Source: an uncultured Lachnospiraceae bacterium
Lineage (GTDB): Bacteria > Bacillota > Clostridia > Lachnospirales > Lachnospiraceae
Assembly (NCBI GenBank): GCA_947382625.1
Contig: CANDAG010000009.1
Span: 1-64,000 of the forward strand
Reading direction: 5' to 3'
Length of the DNA stretch: 64,000 bases
The first letter of the stretch is position 1. Each line of letters starts with the position of its first letter. Positions 1 through 8,027 of this stretch are shown piece by piece. The translations under genes and the position numbers were made by a program. The notes beneath the pieces are model-generated. The model was not told where the DNA came from and ran no database searches. It saw nothing but the letters and a program-made list of their open reading frames with translations.

Positions 1-662
1 AAATCTCCCGGCTTCTTGCTGTAAGGAAGATACCAGAATCCATTGCCGCTTACCTTTGGCATCTCCAAATCTTCCTCATACCTGCGTGCCATTGCCATAG
101 CCATGGACGGAACCACAGCCCCGTCCGGCAGGGAAAACCATAAAAGATGGTGGCGCAGCACACCGTCCGCATCCAGCATGGCATTGATATGCCCCTGGTC
201 AGTGACGGCTTTTAATTCCTCAAAGGGTTCTTCATAGGAAATGATCTGGAAATTGTCATATGCAAAGCCATCGCCCGTTTCTACAAACCCGGTATCAAAC
301 GCGCCAGCGCACGCCGTGATCACATTTCCATATTCCTTCGCAGCATAAACCAGAGAGTCGTCGGCCTCCTCCGCTTTTTCTGAACTGTGGAGAATGTCAA
401 TTCCGATCACCGCAGGGCGGCAGTCCTCCGACTGGTTTAAAAGGAGGATCGTTTCCGCTGTTTTTTCCCTGTTCCAATCCTGATAAGCGCCATAGGAGGA
501 AAGGGCCTTCTCATCAATCCCAATGATGACAATAGCCCCTGAGACTGCCGCAGGCTGCTGGTATAACGCGTCGGACAGGTATGCGTCCGCGGTATTCAAT
601 ACCTGGGATTTTGTCGCTATTGTCAACAACGCTGCCAACAGCAGTAAATAAATTTTTTTCAT
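1..662 (-). CDS. CHASE2-domain sensor protein, N-terminal part only
   Basis: Reads leftward from an ATG at 662 with AGGAG eight bases upstream and stays open to the window edge, giving 220 residues. A hydrophobic N-terminal segment (residues 1-15) is followed by a typical CHASE2 pattern: IVIIGIDEKALSSYG near residue 45, then a VIGIDIL stretch near 85 and a run of alternating hydrophobic residues. CHASE2 is an extracytoplasmic sensory domain, usually followed by three membrane helices and a cyclase, kinase or similar output; the output here lies outside the window. FecR-domain and CHASE2 proteins are known genomic partners, and two FecR lipoproteins lie just upstream, separated by a nuclease gene. 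Confidence 0.8.
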   Translation of the reverse strand, partial: MKKIYLLLLAALLTIATKSQVLNTADAYLSDALYQQPAAVSGAIVIIGIDEKALSSYGAYQDWNREKTAETILLLNQSEDCRPAVIGIDILHSSEKAEEADDSLVYAAKEYGNVITACAGAFDTGFVETGDGFAYDNFQIISYEEPFEELKAVTDQGHINAMLDADGVLRHHLLWFSLPDGAVVPSMAMAMARRYEEDLEMPKVSGNGFWYLPYSKKPGD

Positions 663-721
663 AAGCAGACTCCTGCCTTTAACATTTTAACCTCTGTCTA
701 TTTAATCCAATATCTATTTCT

Positions 722-1780
722 CTACTCTCCACTCTCCGGTAAAATTGGATGTTGCATAGAGAATATTTCTTTCTGCCACTCAATCTCTGTTTTCAACTGA
801 TCTTTCGTAGGCAAATAGGTCAGATATTTTGACATGAACAGTCGGTCATTATCATGAAGTACCGAGTATCTGGCAATATCCTCATCTGTTTCTGAACACA
901 ATAGAATTCCTATAGTGGGATTATCTCCCTGTCCTCGTTTTAAATCATCATACATGCGCACATACATATCAATCTGCCCCACATCTTGATGGGTAATTTT
1001 TCCCATCTTCAAATCGATTAGAACATAACACTTAAGTTCGATATTGTAAAAAACGAGATCTAAATAGTAATCTGAAGTTTCCGTTACAATATGCTGCTGA
1101 CGAGCCACAAATGCAAATCCCCTGCCCAATTCCATCAAAAAATCCCTAATATGTGAAAGAATAGCAGATTCCAAATCTCCCTCTAAGTAAGTATCCTCAT
1201 TTTTGAATCCAAGGAATTCTGCAATTACTGGACTTTTGATTAATTCAAATTGATTTTTTTGAAATTCCGCAGTTTTCCGCTTCATTTCTTCAATTACAGC
1301 ATCTTTTTTCGGGGTTTGAAGAAGTCTGTGATAATATTGTGTACTGATATTGCGATCTAAGGTTCTTGAACTCCAGTTCTCGTCAACCGCCTCCCTCATA
1401 TACCAATAGCGTGCATTTTCATCCGTAACACGAAGAAGACTCCTGATATGTGTCCAGTTAAGATTGTGAACGCATGCGTTCACAATCTGCTCATCAGGAA
1501 AACACTGATAAAATTTGATATAATAATGCAAATTTCTTTTGGAATAATTTTTACCAAACTCCTTTGTCAAATCTTCTGCCAATGAAGAAATTAACCCTCT
1601 GCCGTACTCTGCACGTTCATTGCCGCCCAGTTCCTGTTCTATAATTCGTTTGCCAATATTCCAATAAGTAAGCAACATTGCTTTACTGGAAGCACTATAG
1701 GCAGCTTCTTGCCCAGAAGAAATAATGCTTTTAATTTCTGTAATAATTGATTGATATGGAGTCAGATGATTTTCCATCAT
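722..1780 (-). CDS. DUF1016 (YhcG-type) PD-(D/E)xK nuclease family protein
   Basis: 352 residues. The N-terminal half (about 10-160) is the DUF1016_N helical region and the C-terminal half carries a PD-(D/E)xK nuclease core: YYLDLVFYN near residue 240 and VLIDLK near 256 supply the acidic and lysine positions. The substrate is unknown; the family is often found in accessory regions near restriction-modification or toxin genes, but none is adjacent here. The gene is clearly more AT-rich than the FecR and CHASE2 genes on both sides, which suggests it was acquired and landed between them. ATG at 1780 follows GAGGTGAC; a second ATG directly follows. A paralogue of the same family lies at 26998-28077. 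Confidence 0.85.
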   Translation of the reverse strand: MMENHLTPYQSIITEIKSIISSGQEAAYSASSKAMLLTYWNIGKRIIEQELGGNERAEYGRGLISSLAEDLTKEFGKNYSKRNLHYYIKFYQCFPDEQIVNACVHNLNWTHIRSLLRVTDENARYWYMREAVDENWSSRTLDRNISTQYYHRLLQTPKKDAVIEEMKRKTAEFQKNQFELIKSPVIAEFLGFKNEDTYLEGDLESAILSHIRDFLMELGRGFAFVARQQHIVTETSDYYLDLVFYNIELKCYVLIDLKMGKITHQDVGQIDMYVRMYDDLKRGQGDNPTIGILLCSETDEDIARYSVLHDNDRLFMSKYLTYLPTKDQLKTEIEWQKEIFSMQHPILPESGE

Positions 1781-1958
1781 GTCACCTCAATTTCCCATAA
1801 TAATTATATTTTAACTTAATTTTCCTATCATATCAAAGCTCTTTCAAAAATGGTATAGTAGTGGTGCAGTAAGTGCCATTTTAAGCTGTGAAACCATTGG
1901 TTTTACATACTCTTCTGGAATATTTTAAGATACTGCCGTGGCATATTTCCTTCTTTTT

Positions 1959-3668
1959 TTACGGTTCAAAATCCTGGCTCGACACCCTCTTGCCTTCCGA
2001 ATCATACTCATAAGTGGTGTAAGAAGTCAGTTTTCCATCCCTGTCGTAACGACTCGCTTTGATACGTTTTCCATTTTCATCGACCTCAAAGCACATAGAG
2101 TTAAACAGAGTTCCGTCCGGACCGTAAATATCTTCGCTGGTCTGGTTCCCGTTTTCGTCATAGCCAAAGATATAGTATTTCAATAGATTCCCTTCCCCGT
2201 CATACTCGTCGCGTCTGGTCTCCCTCCTGTTTTCGTCATATTGCACGAGATGGTAATTGTCAAGTTCTCCCTCCGTCGAATACGTATCTTGCCGTACAAG
2301 ATTCCCGTCTGCGTCATACTCATAGGTAGTCTTGAAAAAGATTCCATCCGAAGCGTTATAACTACACCCCTGGATGCATTTGCCCGCCTCGTTGTAGAGG
2401 TATTCTCCGGAGCCTGTCTGCGCACCCGCCACATCATAAGAGACGGCCTTGATGCGTTTTCCCTGGGTATCGTAAAAATATTCGTGGTACCACATCAGGC
2501 TCCCGCTTTCATCAAAAGCGGCGAAACGCCTCTGCCTGCCCTGGGAATCGGCGACTGTTCCGCTCTCGATTTCCTGAATCTTTGCCTGAAGCCCGTCATT
2601 GTTTCCGGTACGGGCAATCCCGGTTTCCAGAAATCCTAAAGCCCCTTCCAGGTCATTCTGCCGGATGCAGAGGTCGGCAAGCCCCAGCCAGGCTTCCGTA
2701 ACTGCCTCGTCAAGCTCCAGCGCTTTTTCATAATCCGCCTGTGCCAGCTCCATGTTTTCCTCTGTCTCGCCGCCGAAAAGAATGGAAGATCCTCTCAGGG
2801 GATAAGCCTTGGCGCATTCCGAATCAGCTTCTATGGCCATCTCCGAAAGACGCAGGGCAGTCTCCTCGCCCTCATGCTCCAGGTACTGTCTGCCCAACGC
2901 AACATAGCTTTCAGGCAGGCCGTCTGTGGGGATCTCCAGCCCGGAGGCCCCGGCAACGTCTCCACCAAGCTCCCCATCCGCCAGCAGTTCCTCCAGAACA
3001 TAAAAGGGAACCTCATAAAGCGTCAGTTCTTCCTTGATGATACCGCACTTTTCTCCATCCGGCGCGTCTTCCTCCTGATAGAGGGCCAGCTCCGCTTTTT
3101 CTCCGGCAGAGACGGATTCTGTTTTGCTTTCCCCGGATTCCGGGTCTGTGACGGTGCATTCCACCGTTCCCTCCAGGATAAAAACCTGCATATGGGATTC
3201 ATCCACGACCTGTACCCAGCCACAAGTGCCCCGGATGCCCACCAGCATGGTGGAGGTACGGATATTTAAGGTTTCGTCCTCCCCAAGGGGCTCCGCCACA
3301 TAGAAGAACAGCCCGCCGGAGTTTACAAGAATCTCCAGATCCTTCCCCTCTTTCTGTATCTCAATTTCGCTTTCCTCGTCCATTTTTGCCAGCTTTACGG
3401 CGTCCAGGTCTATCCAGGCATGGCTTTCTTCCTCCGTTCCCAGCCGGTAGCCGCCGTAAAGGCTCAGGTTTTCCATCAAAGGAACGGATTCTCCCTTTTC
3501 ATCAGACACACCCACAGCCCCTTCCGTCCGGATCAGCTGCATGGCGGACGCCACCCCTTCCCCGCCTCCGCATCCTGTTAAGAGAAGAGCGATAATCATA
3601 ATTACAAAGTGTCCGGTGAAACGGACGGATGCGGTTTGCCAAGCCGCCGGAAAACAATGTTTTTTCAT
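1959..3668 (-). CDS. FecR-domain / TPR / YD-like repeat lipoprotein, copy 1
   Basis: 569 residues from the ATG at 3668, which has AAGGAAG seven bases upstream; an in-frame ATG 36 bases further up has no such site. Signal peptide with lipobox LTGC (Cys33), then a FecR-type domain (about 40-215, with NIRTSTMLVGIRGTCG), a TPR-like helical part (about 260-375) and a C-terminal run of tyrosine-aspartate repeats of the YDENGN / YDxDG type (380-569), resembling RHS/YD repeats. Expected to be anchored outside the membrane. Its 3' neighbour is the nuclease and then CHASE2; its 5' neighbour is a paralogue of the same length. The function is not known; a sensory or surface role is inferred from FecR plus CHASE2. 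Confidence 0.8.
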   Translation of the reverse strand: MKKHCFPAAWQTASVRFTGHFVIMIIALLLTGCGGGEGVASAMQLIRTEGAVGVSDEKGESVPLMENLSLYGGYRLGTEEESHAWIDLDAVKLAKMDEESEIEIQKEGKDLEILVNSGGLFFYVAEPLGEDETLNIRTSTMLVGIRGTCGWVQVVDESHMQVFILEGTVECTVTDPESGESKTESVSAGEKAELALYQEEDAPDGEKCGIIKEELTLYEVPFYVLEELLADGELGGDVAGASGLEIPTDGLPESYVALGRQYLEHEGEETALRLSEMAIEADSECAKAYPLRGSSILFGGETEENMELAQADYEKALELDEAVTEAWLGLADLCIRQNDLEGALGFLETGIARTGNNDGLQAKIQEIESGTVADSQGRQRRFAAFDESGSLMWYHEYFYDTQGKRIKAVSYDVAGAQTGSGEYLYNEAGKCIQGCSYNASDGIFFKTTYEYDADGNLVRQDTYSTEGELDNYHLVQYDENRRETRRDEYDGEGNLLKYYIFGYDENGNQTSEDIYGPDGTLFNSMCFEVDENGKRIKASRYDRDGKLTSYTTYEYDSEGKRVSSQDFEP

Positions 3669-3752
3669 GTTACTGCTTCCTTTCTGTGTATTTACTGTCT
3701 GCATATTCAGTGCTGCCGCAAATTATCCGAAAGCGTCATATTTCCTTCTTTT

Positions 3753-5462
3753 TCACGGTTCAAAACGCTGGCTCGACACCCTGTTTCCTTCCGAATCATA
3801 CTCATAAATGATGTAGAAAGTCAGTTTTCCATCCCTATCGTAATGACTGTCTTTGATACCGTTTCCATTTTCATCAAACTCATAGCGGCTATAGGAGTTC
3901 AGTGTTCCGTCTGAATCATAACAATCACAATTGGTCTGGTTCCCGTTTTCGTCATAGCCATAGAGAAAGTATGTGTGTCGATTCGATTCCTCATCATAAT
4001 TATCCGTTCTAGTCAAATGGTTATTTTCATCATATTGCCGGATGTTGTAGCTACGGAGTTCTCCTTCCTCTGAATAATTTTCCACCCGTACAATATTCCC
4101 CTCTGCGTCATACTCATTGGTGACTTTGGAAAGAATGCCTCTCTCAAAGCTATAAGTGCACCCCTGGATGAGTTTGTTCGCCTCGTTGTAGATGTATTCT
4201 CCGGAGCCTGTCTGCGCGCCTGCCGCATCATAGGAGACGGCCTTGATGCGTTTTCCCTGGGTATCGTAATAATATTCGTGGTACCACATCAGGCTCCCGC
4301 TTTCGTCAAAAGCGGAGTAACGCCTCTGCCTGCCCTGAGAATCGGCGACTGTTCCGCTCTCGATTTCCTGAATCTTTGCCTGAAGCTCATCATTGTTTCC
4401 GGTACGGGCAAGTCCGGTTTCCAGAAATCCTAAAGCCCCTTCCAGGTCATTCTGCCGGATGCAAAGATCGGCAAGCCCCAGCCATGCTTCCGGGACTGCC
4501 TCGTCAAGCTCCAGCGCCTTTTCATAATCCGCCTGTGCCAGTTCCATGTTTTCCTCTGTCTCGCCGCTGAAAAGAATGGAACCCCCTCTTAGGGGATAAG
4601 CCCTGGCGCATTCCGGGTCAGCTTCGATGGCCATCTCCGAAAGACGCAGGGCAGTCTCCTCGCCCTCATGCGCCAGATACTGTCTGCCCAACGCAACATA
4701 GCTTTCAGGCAGGCCGTCTGTGGGGATCTCCAGCCCGGAGGCCCCGGCAACGTCTCCACCAAGCTCCCCATCCGCCAGCAGTTCCTCCAGAACATAAAAG
4801 GGAACCTCATAAAGCGTCAGTTCTTCCTTGATGATACCGCACTTTTCTCCATCCGGCGCGTCTTCCTCCTGATAGAGGGCCAGCTCCGCTTTTTCTCCGG
4901 CAGAGACGGATTCTGTTTTGCTTTCCCCGGATTCCGGGTCTGTGACGGTGCATTCCACCGTTCCCTCCAGGATAAAAACCTGCATATGGGATTCATCCAC
5001 GACCTGTACCCAGCCACAAGTGCCCCGGATGCCCACCAGCATGGTGGAGGTACGGATATTTAAGGTTTCGTCCTCCCCAAGGGGCTCCGCCACATAGAAG
5101 AACAGCCCGCCGGAGTTTACAAGAATCTCCAGATCCTTCCCCTCTTTCTGTATCTCAATTTCGCTTTCCTCGTCCATTTTTGCCAGCTTTACGGCGTCCA
5201 GGTCTATCCAGGCATGGCTTTCTTCCTCCGTTCCCAGCCGGTAGCCGCCGTAAAGGCTCAGGTTTTCCATCAAAGGAACGGATTCTCCCTTTTCATCGGA
5301 CACACCCACAGACCCTTCCGTCCGGATCAGCTGCATGGCGGAAGCTACCCCTTCCCCGCCTCCGCACCCCGTTAAGAAAAGAACCGTGATCGCAATTACA
5401 AAGTATCTGGCAAAACGGACGGATGCGGTTTGCCAAGCCGCAGGAAAACAACGTTTTTTCAT
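3753..5462 (-). CDS. FecR-domain / TPR / YD-like repeat lipoprotein, copy 2
   Basis: 569 residues with the same plan as copy 1: lipobox LTGC at Cys33, FecR domain, TPR-like segment and YD-like repeats. The ATG at 5462 is the only sensible start. From the FecR domain to the start of the TPR part the DNA matches copy 1 without a visible difference for about 620 bp (4678-5297 against 2884-3503), while the last 120 residues differ heavily and converge again at the final twenty residues. That pattern points to recent duplication or gene conversion of the core and independent change in the repeats. The 84-bp gap between the copies repeats the sequence downstream of copy 1, so the duplication unit extends past the stop codon. 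Confidence 0.8.
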   Translation of the reverse strand: MKKRCFPAAWQTASVRFARYFVIAITVLFLTGCGGGEGVASAMQLIRTEGSVGVSDEKGESVPLMENLSLYGGYRLGTEEESHAWIDLDAVKLAKMDEESEIEIQKEGKDLEILVNSGGLFFYVAEPLGEDETLNIRTSTMLVGIRGTCGWVQVVDESHMQVFILEGTVECTVTDPESGESKTESVSAGEKAELALYQEEDAPDGEKCGIIKEELTLYEVPFYVLEELLADGELGGDVAGASGLEIPTDGLPESYVALGRQYLAHEGEETALRLSEMAIEADPECARAYPLRGGSILFSGETEENMELAQADYEKALELDEAVPEAWLGLADLCIRQNDLEGALGFLETGLARTGNNDELQAKIQEIESGTVADSQGRQRRYSAFDESGSLMWYHEYYYDTQGKRIKAVSYDAAGAQTGSGEYIYNEANKLIQGCTYSFERGILSKVTNEYDAEGNIVRVENYSEEGELRSYNIRQYDENNHLTRTDNYDEESNRHTYFLYGYDENGNQTNCDCYDSDGTLNSYSRYEFDENGNGIKDSHYDRDGKLTFYIIYEYDSEGNRVSSQRFEP

Positions 5463-5515
5463 GTTACTGCCCCCTCTGTTTCAACTGAATTTTCTTCGTT
5501 ATCTGCATCGCTAAA

Positions 5516-5556
5516 GAGCAGGCTTTTGTCAATCTTAAGCCTGCTCCTTTTTTCTT
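5516..5556 (+). terminator. Dispersed terminator-like hairpin, copy 1
   Basis: GAGCAGGCTT at 5516-5525 pairs with AAGCCTGCTC at 5537-5546, followed on the plus strand by a T-rich tail. The same element, with the same loop apart from one base, lies at 17791-17831. Here the T tail faces right although no rightward gene ends upstream; it separates copy 2 of the FecR gene from the small gene 5562-5753. It may work in both directions, but the minus-strand tail is weak. Confidence 0.7.
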
Positions 5557-5561
5557 ATTAG

Positions 5562-5753
5562 CTATTCTTTAATTTTGTCAATATCTGTCAGATTAACACC
5601 TAAGGATGTTAAAACTGCTTTTAAGGAAAGATAATCATTTTTTAATCCCTCATATGTTTCAATCGCATTTTCTTTTTTGGCATTTTTCATATGCGCCTGT
5701 ATTTTTTGGAACTGGTCAACCACATCTCTTACAATCTCGCCATTACCGGGCAT
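5562..5753 (-). CDS. Small hypothetical protein, 63 aa
   Basis: 63 residues, charged and probably helical (repeating KNAKKEN and LKNDYLSLK segments), no signal peptide or membrane helix. GGCAGGTGATTAA directly before the ATG is an acceptable ribosome binding site. The end of the sequence, LTSLGVNLTDIDKIKE, looks like a normal protein end. I do not recognise a family. It lies between the hairpin at 5516 and the divergent HAD phosphatase gene. Confidence 0.55.
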   Translation of the reverse strand: MPGNGEIVRDVVDQFQKIQAHMKNAKKENAIETYEGLKNDYLSLKAVLTSLGVNLTDIDKIKE

Positions 5754-5861
5754 TTAATCACCTGCCTTCTCTTCGTTGTCCACATTGCTATAAACTAAGT
5801 ATATCACAAGCCAAAGATGAAGTCTAACTAATTATTCATTGGTTATTGGTAATGAAAATCC

Positions 5862-5890
5862 TTTTAAAACAGGTACCGACAGTGTATAAT
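5862..5890 (+). promoter_or_regulatory. Putative promoter of the HAD-WYL operon
   Basis: TATAAT at 5885-5890 with a poor -35 (TTTTAA, 5862-5867) at 17 bp spacing. It lies 30 bp upstream of the HAD start codon, in the gap between divergent genes. The weak -35 would fit an activated promoter. Confidence 0.4.
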
Positions 5891-5920
5891 CAAAAAAATG
5901 AAAACAGGGAGGAGCAATGC

Positions 5921-6679
5921 ATGAAAGCGATCATCACCGATTTAGACAGGACACTGCTGCGCACGGACAAAACTCTTTCTGAATATACAATCCATGTCAT
6001 GCAGAGGTGTCATGACAAAAATATCGCCATCATGGCGGCCACGGCAAGACCGGAAAGAAGCATTCTGACCTATCAGAAGCAAATACACTTTGATGCAGTC
6101 ACAACCCTGAATGGAGCCAGAAGCATATTGCCTGACAGAGTAGTGGAAAATGGAATCTCTCATTCGAGCGGAAACTGTATCCTGTCCAAACTCAATGCAA
6201 TACCGGACGTCCTCATTTCCATTGAAACCAGCGAAGGCCTCTATTCCAACGCGGCAATTCCCGAATGGGATCCCATGGTATTTGACAGCTTTCCAGAGCT
6301 TCACCCCCAGACAGTCATTTACAAAATCCTGGCAAGCAGTAAAAGCTATACTCTGTATGATCAGATTGAAAGTATATTGACCGATGATACCTATCATACT
6401 ATTGCGGACAATGCCCTTGTGCAGATCATGGCCAAAAGGGCAACCAAATGGAACGGCATTAAGGCGATGCTTGCGTCTTTGGGTATATCACCAGACGAAG
6501 CCGTCTATTTTGGTGATGATAATGATGATATCGAACCGATCCGGATGTGCGGTGTCGGCGTTGCTGTTTCCAATGCCATTGATGCTGTGCAAAAAGAAGC
6601 CGATCACATTACAGGCAGTAATGATGAGGACGGTGTAGCACATTATATTGAGGAATGGAGCCAAAAATATGAAAATTGA
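5921..6679 (+). CDS. HAD-superfamily (Cof-type, IIB) hydrolase
   Basis: 252 residues from the ATG at 5921, chosen because AGGGAGGAG lies six bases upstream; the longer in-frame reading has no such site. HAD motif I is ITDLDRTLL (Asp8, Asp10), the lysine motif is in KWNGIKAML and motif IV is YFGDDNDDIEPI, all expected for a Mg-dependent cytoplasmic phosphatase of the Cof/IIB branch acting on a sugar phosphate or similar small phosphate ester. The exact substrate cannot be read from the sequence. Its 3' end overlaps the WYL regulator by 11 bp, so the two are translated from one message. Confidence 0.88.
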   Translation: MKAIITDLDRTLLRTDKTLSEYTIHVMQRCHDKNIAIMAATARPERSILTYQKQIHFDAVTTLNGARSILPDRVVENGISHSSGNCILSKLNAIPDVLISIETSEGLYSNAAIPEWDPMVFDSFPELHPQTVIYKILASSKSYTLYDQIESILTDDTYHTIADNALVQIMAKRATKWNGIKAMLASLGISPDEAVYFGDDNDDIEPIRMCGVGVAVSNAIDAVQKEADHITGSNDEDGVAHYIEEWSQKYEN

Positions 6680-7571
6680 CCGTCTGATCGGTATCATCAC
6701 TACCCTACAGCAAAAGAAGCAGGTCACAGCGCCTTACCTTGCCCAAAAATTCGAGGTGTCCCGCCGTACCATCAACCGGGACATTGAAGATCTCTGTAAG
6801 GCCGGTATTCCGCTCGTCACCACCCAGGGGGTCAATGGCGGTATTTCTATTATGGAGGGGTTCGCACTTGATACCACCGTGTTTACCAGGCAGGAGCTTG
6901 CCGCTGTTTTTACAGGGCTTAAGTCTCTTGACAGCGTTTCCCGTCACTCCACTGCCGAAAAGCTGGCGCTGAAGCTTGGTGGCAGCTCCGCCGCCGAACT
7001 GTCTGAAAATATGATGATCGACCTGTCTTCCTTTTATAAGGACGAGCTTGCGCCCAGGCTGGAGCAGATCAAACAGGCGATCAGAGAATCGAAATGCATC
7101 TCGTTCCATTATTGCTATCCTAAGGGCGAATCCCACAAGCTGATCGAGCCTTATCTGATCGTATTTAAATGGTCTGACTGGTATGTATTCGGGTTCTGTA
7201 AGGAACGTCAGGATTTCCGTCTATATAAGCTTCGCCGCCTGTGGGATCTGCAGATCACCAACGAGACATTTATCGCGAGAGATATCCCTGAAGAAAAAAC
7301 AAAATTCGGTTCCCATATGAGGGATGATTACATTGTTCCGGCTATCTATGACCCGTCTGTAAAATACAGGCTGGTAGAAGAATATGGCCACACCTGTTTT
7401 TCGGAACAGGAGGACGGCAGATTGTATACGGAGTGGGGCTTCTCATCGCCGGACCGTGCAGTTGAATGGTTTCTGAGCTTCGGGGACAAGGTCAGGGTTC
7501 TTGGACCGCCGGAAATCGTACAGAAAATGAAGGCCATACTGGATTCTGCAAAAAATTTATATGAATCATGA
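6669..7571 (+). CDS. WYL-domain transcriptional regulator (YafY-type)
   Basis: 300 residues from the ATG at 6669, preceded by GGAG at good spacing inside the end of the HAD gene. N-terminal winged helix (about 4-58: RTINRDIEDLCKAGIPL), a WYL domain near 135-205 (ISFHYCYPKG, WYVFGFCKE, DFRLYKLRRL) and a C-terminal WCX-like extension. WYL regulators bind nucleic acid or small ligands and often control small neighbouring genes; the DUF3795 gene that follows is a common companion. Translational overlap with the HAD gene shows co-expression. Confidence 0.9.
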   Translation: MKIDRLIGIITTLQQKKQVTAPYLAQKFEVSRRTINRDIEDLCKAGIPLVTTQGVNGGISIMEGFALDTTVFTRQELAAVFTGLKSLDSVSRHSTAEKLALKLGGSSAAELSENMMIDLSSFYKDELAPRLEQIKQAIRESKCISFHYCYPKGESHKLIEPYLIVFKWSDWYVFGFCKERQDFRLYKLRRLWDLQITNETFIARDIPEEKTKFGSHMRDDYIVPAIYDPSVKYRLVEEYGHTCFSEQEDGRLYTEWGFSSPDRAVEWFLSFGDKVRVLGPPEIVQKMKAILDSAKNLYES

Positions 7572-7621
7572 CATACAGCTGTCCTGTTTAAAGTGCTATT
7601 CTTCTTATAGTCAACGACGAC

Positions 7622-7653
7622 GGACAGCTTATTTTGCGGGTTGTCCCTATACT
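7622..7653 (+). promoter_or_regulatory. Candidate promoter and operator before the DUF3795 gene
   Basis: TATACT at 7648-7653 has no good -35, but the spacer region holds an inverted pair GGACA (7622-7626) and TGTCC (7642-7646) separated by 15 bases. This is a plausible binding site for the WYL regulator encoded just upstream; the link is an inference from position. Confidence 0.35.
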
Positions 7654-7675
7654 AATGAAATGGGAGGTAATACAT

Positions 7676-7954
7676 ATGATCGATTCAAGATGTGGACTCC
7701 ACTGCACCGGATGTGCGTACAAGGAAAGCAACGGCTGCGGTGGCTGTATCGAAACAAACGGGCATCCCTTTCACGGTGAATGTCCCGTTGCAGTATGCTG
7801 TCAGAACAAAGGGATTGTGCATTGCGGTGAATGCCCGGATATTCCCTGCGACCTTTTGACACAGTATTCCTGTGATCCGGAGCATGGCGACACTCCCTGC
7901 GGCGCCAGGATCGAGCAGTGTAAACAGTGGTACGCCCAGGCTGAAAAGAAATGA
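7676..7954 (+). CDS. DUF3795-like cysteine-rich protein
   Basis: 92 residues from the ATG at 7676, which follows GGGAGG at nine bases; the longer in-frame start has no such site. The protein has about twelve cysteines arranged in pairs (CGLHCTGC, NGCGGC, CPVAVCC, CGECPDIPC), the pattern of DUF3795 proteins, probably metal or Fe-S binding. Cytoplasmic; function unknown. It follows the WYL regulator by 104 bp and ends before the bidirectional hairpin at 8001. Confidence 0.8.
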   Translation: MIDSRCGLHCTGCAYKESNGCGGCIETNGHPFHGECPVAVCCQNKGIVHCGECPDIPCDLLTQYSCDPEHGDTPCGARIEQCKQWYAQAEKK

Positions 7955-8000
7955 CTTATGGATCAAACGCTGTCACGCTTCGCGAGTCAGCTTATTGACA

Positions 8001-8027
8001 GAAATAGCCGCTTTTCGCGGCTATTTC
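8001..8027. terminator. Hairpin between convergent genes
   Basis: GAAATAGCCGC (8001-8011) pairs with GCGGCTATTTC (8017-8027) around a five-base loop. It serves the rightward DUF3795 gene and overlaps the stop codon of the leftward sulfatase. The T tail is modest on the plus strand. Confidence 0.7.

Larger units (their letters stand above)
1959..5462. repeat. Tandem gene duplication with a period of 1794 bp
   Basis: The two FecR lipoprotein genes start and stop exactly 1794 bp apart. Identity is highest in the FecR core, lower in the signal peptide and lowest in the YD-like repeats. The tail CATATTTCCTTC just past each stop codon is shared as well. Confidence 0.85.

Noticed and set aside
2241..3269. 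Several frames of 98-132 codons opposite and inside the FecR lipoprotein genes
   Set aside because: They repeat at the same 1794-bp spacing as the parent genes and follow their codon pattern; they are shadows.
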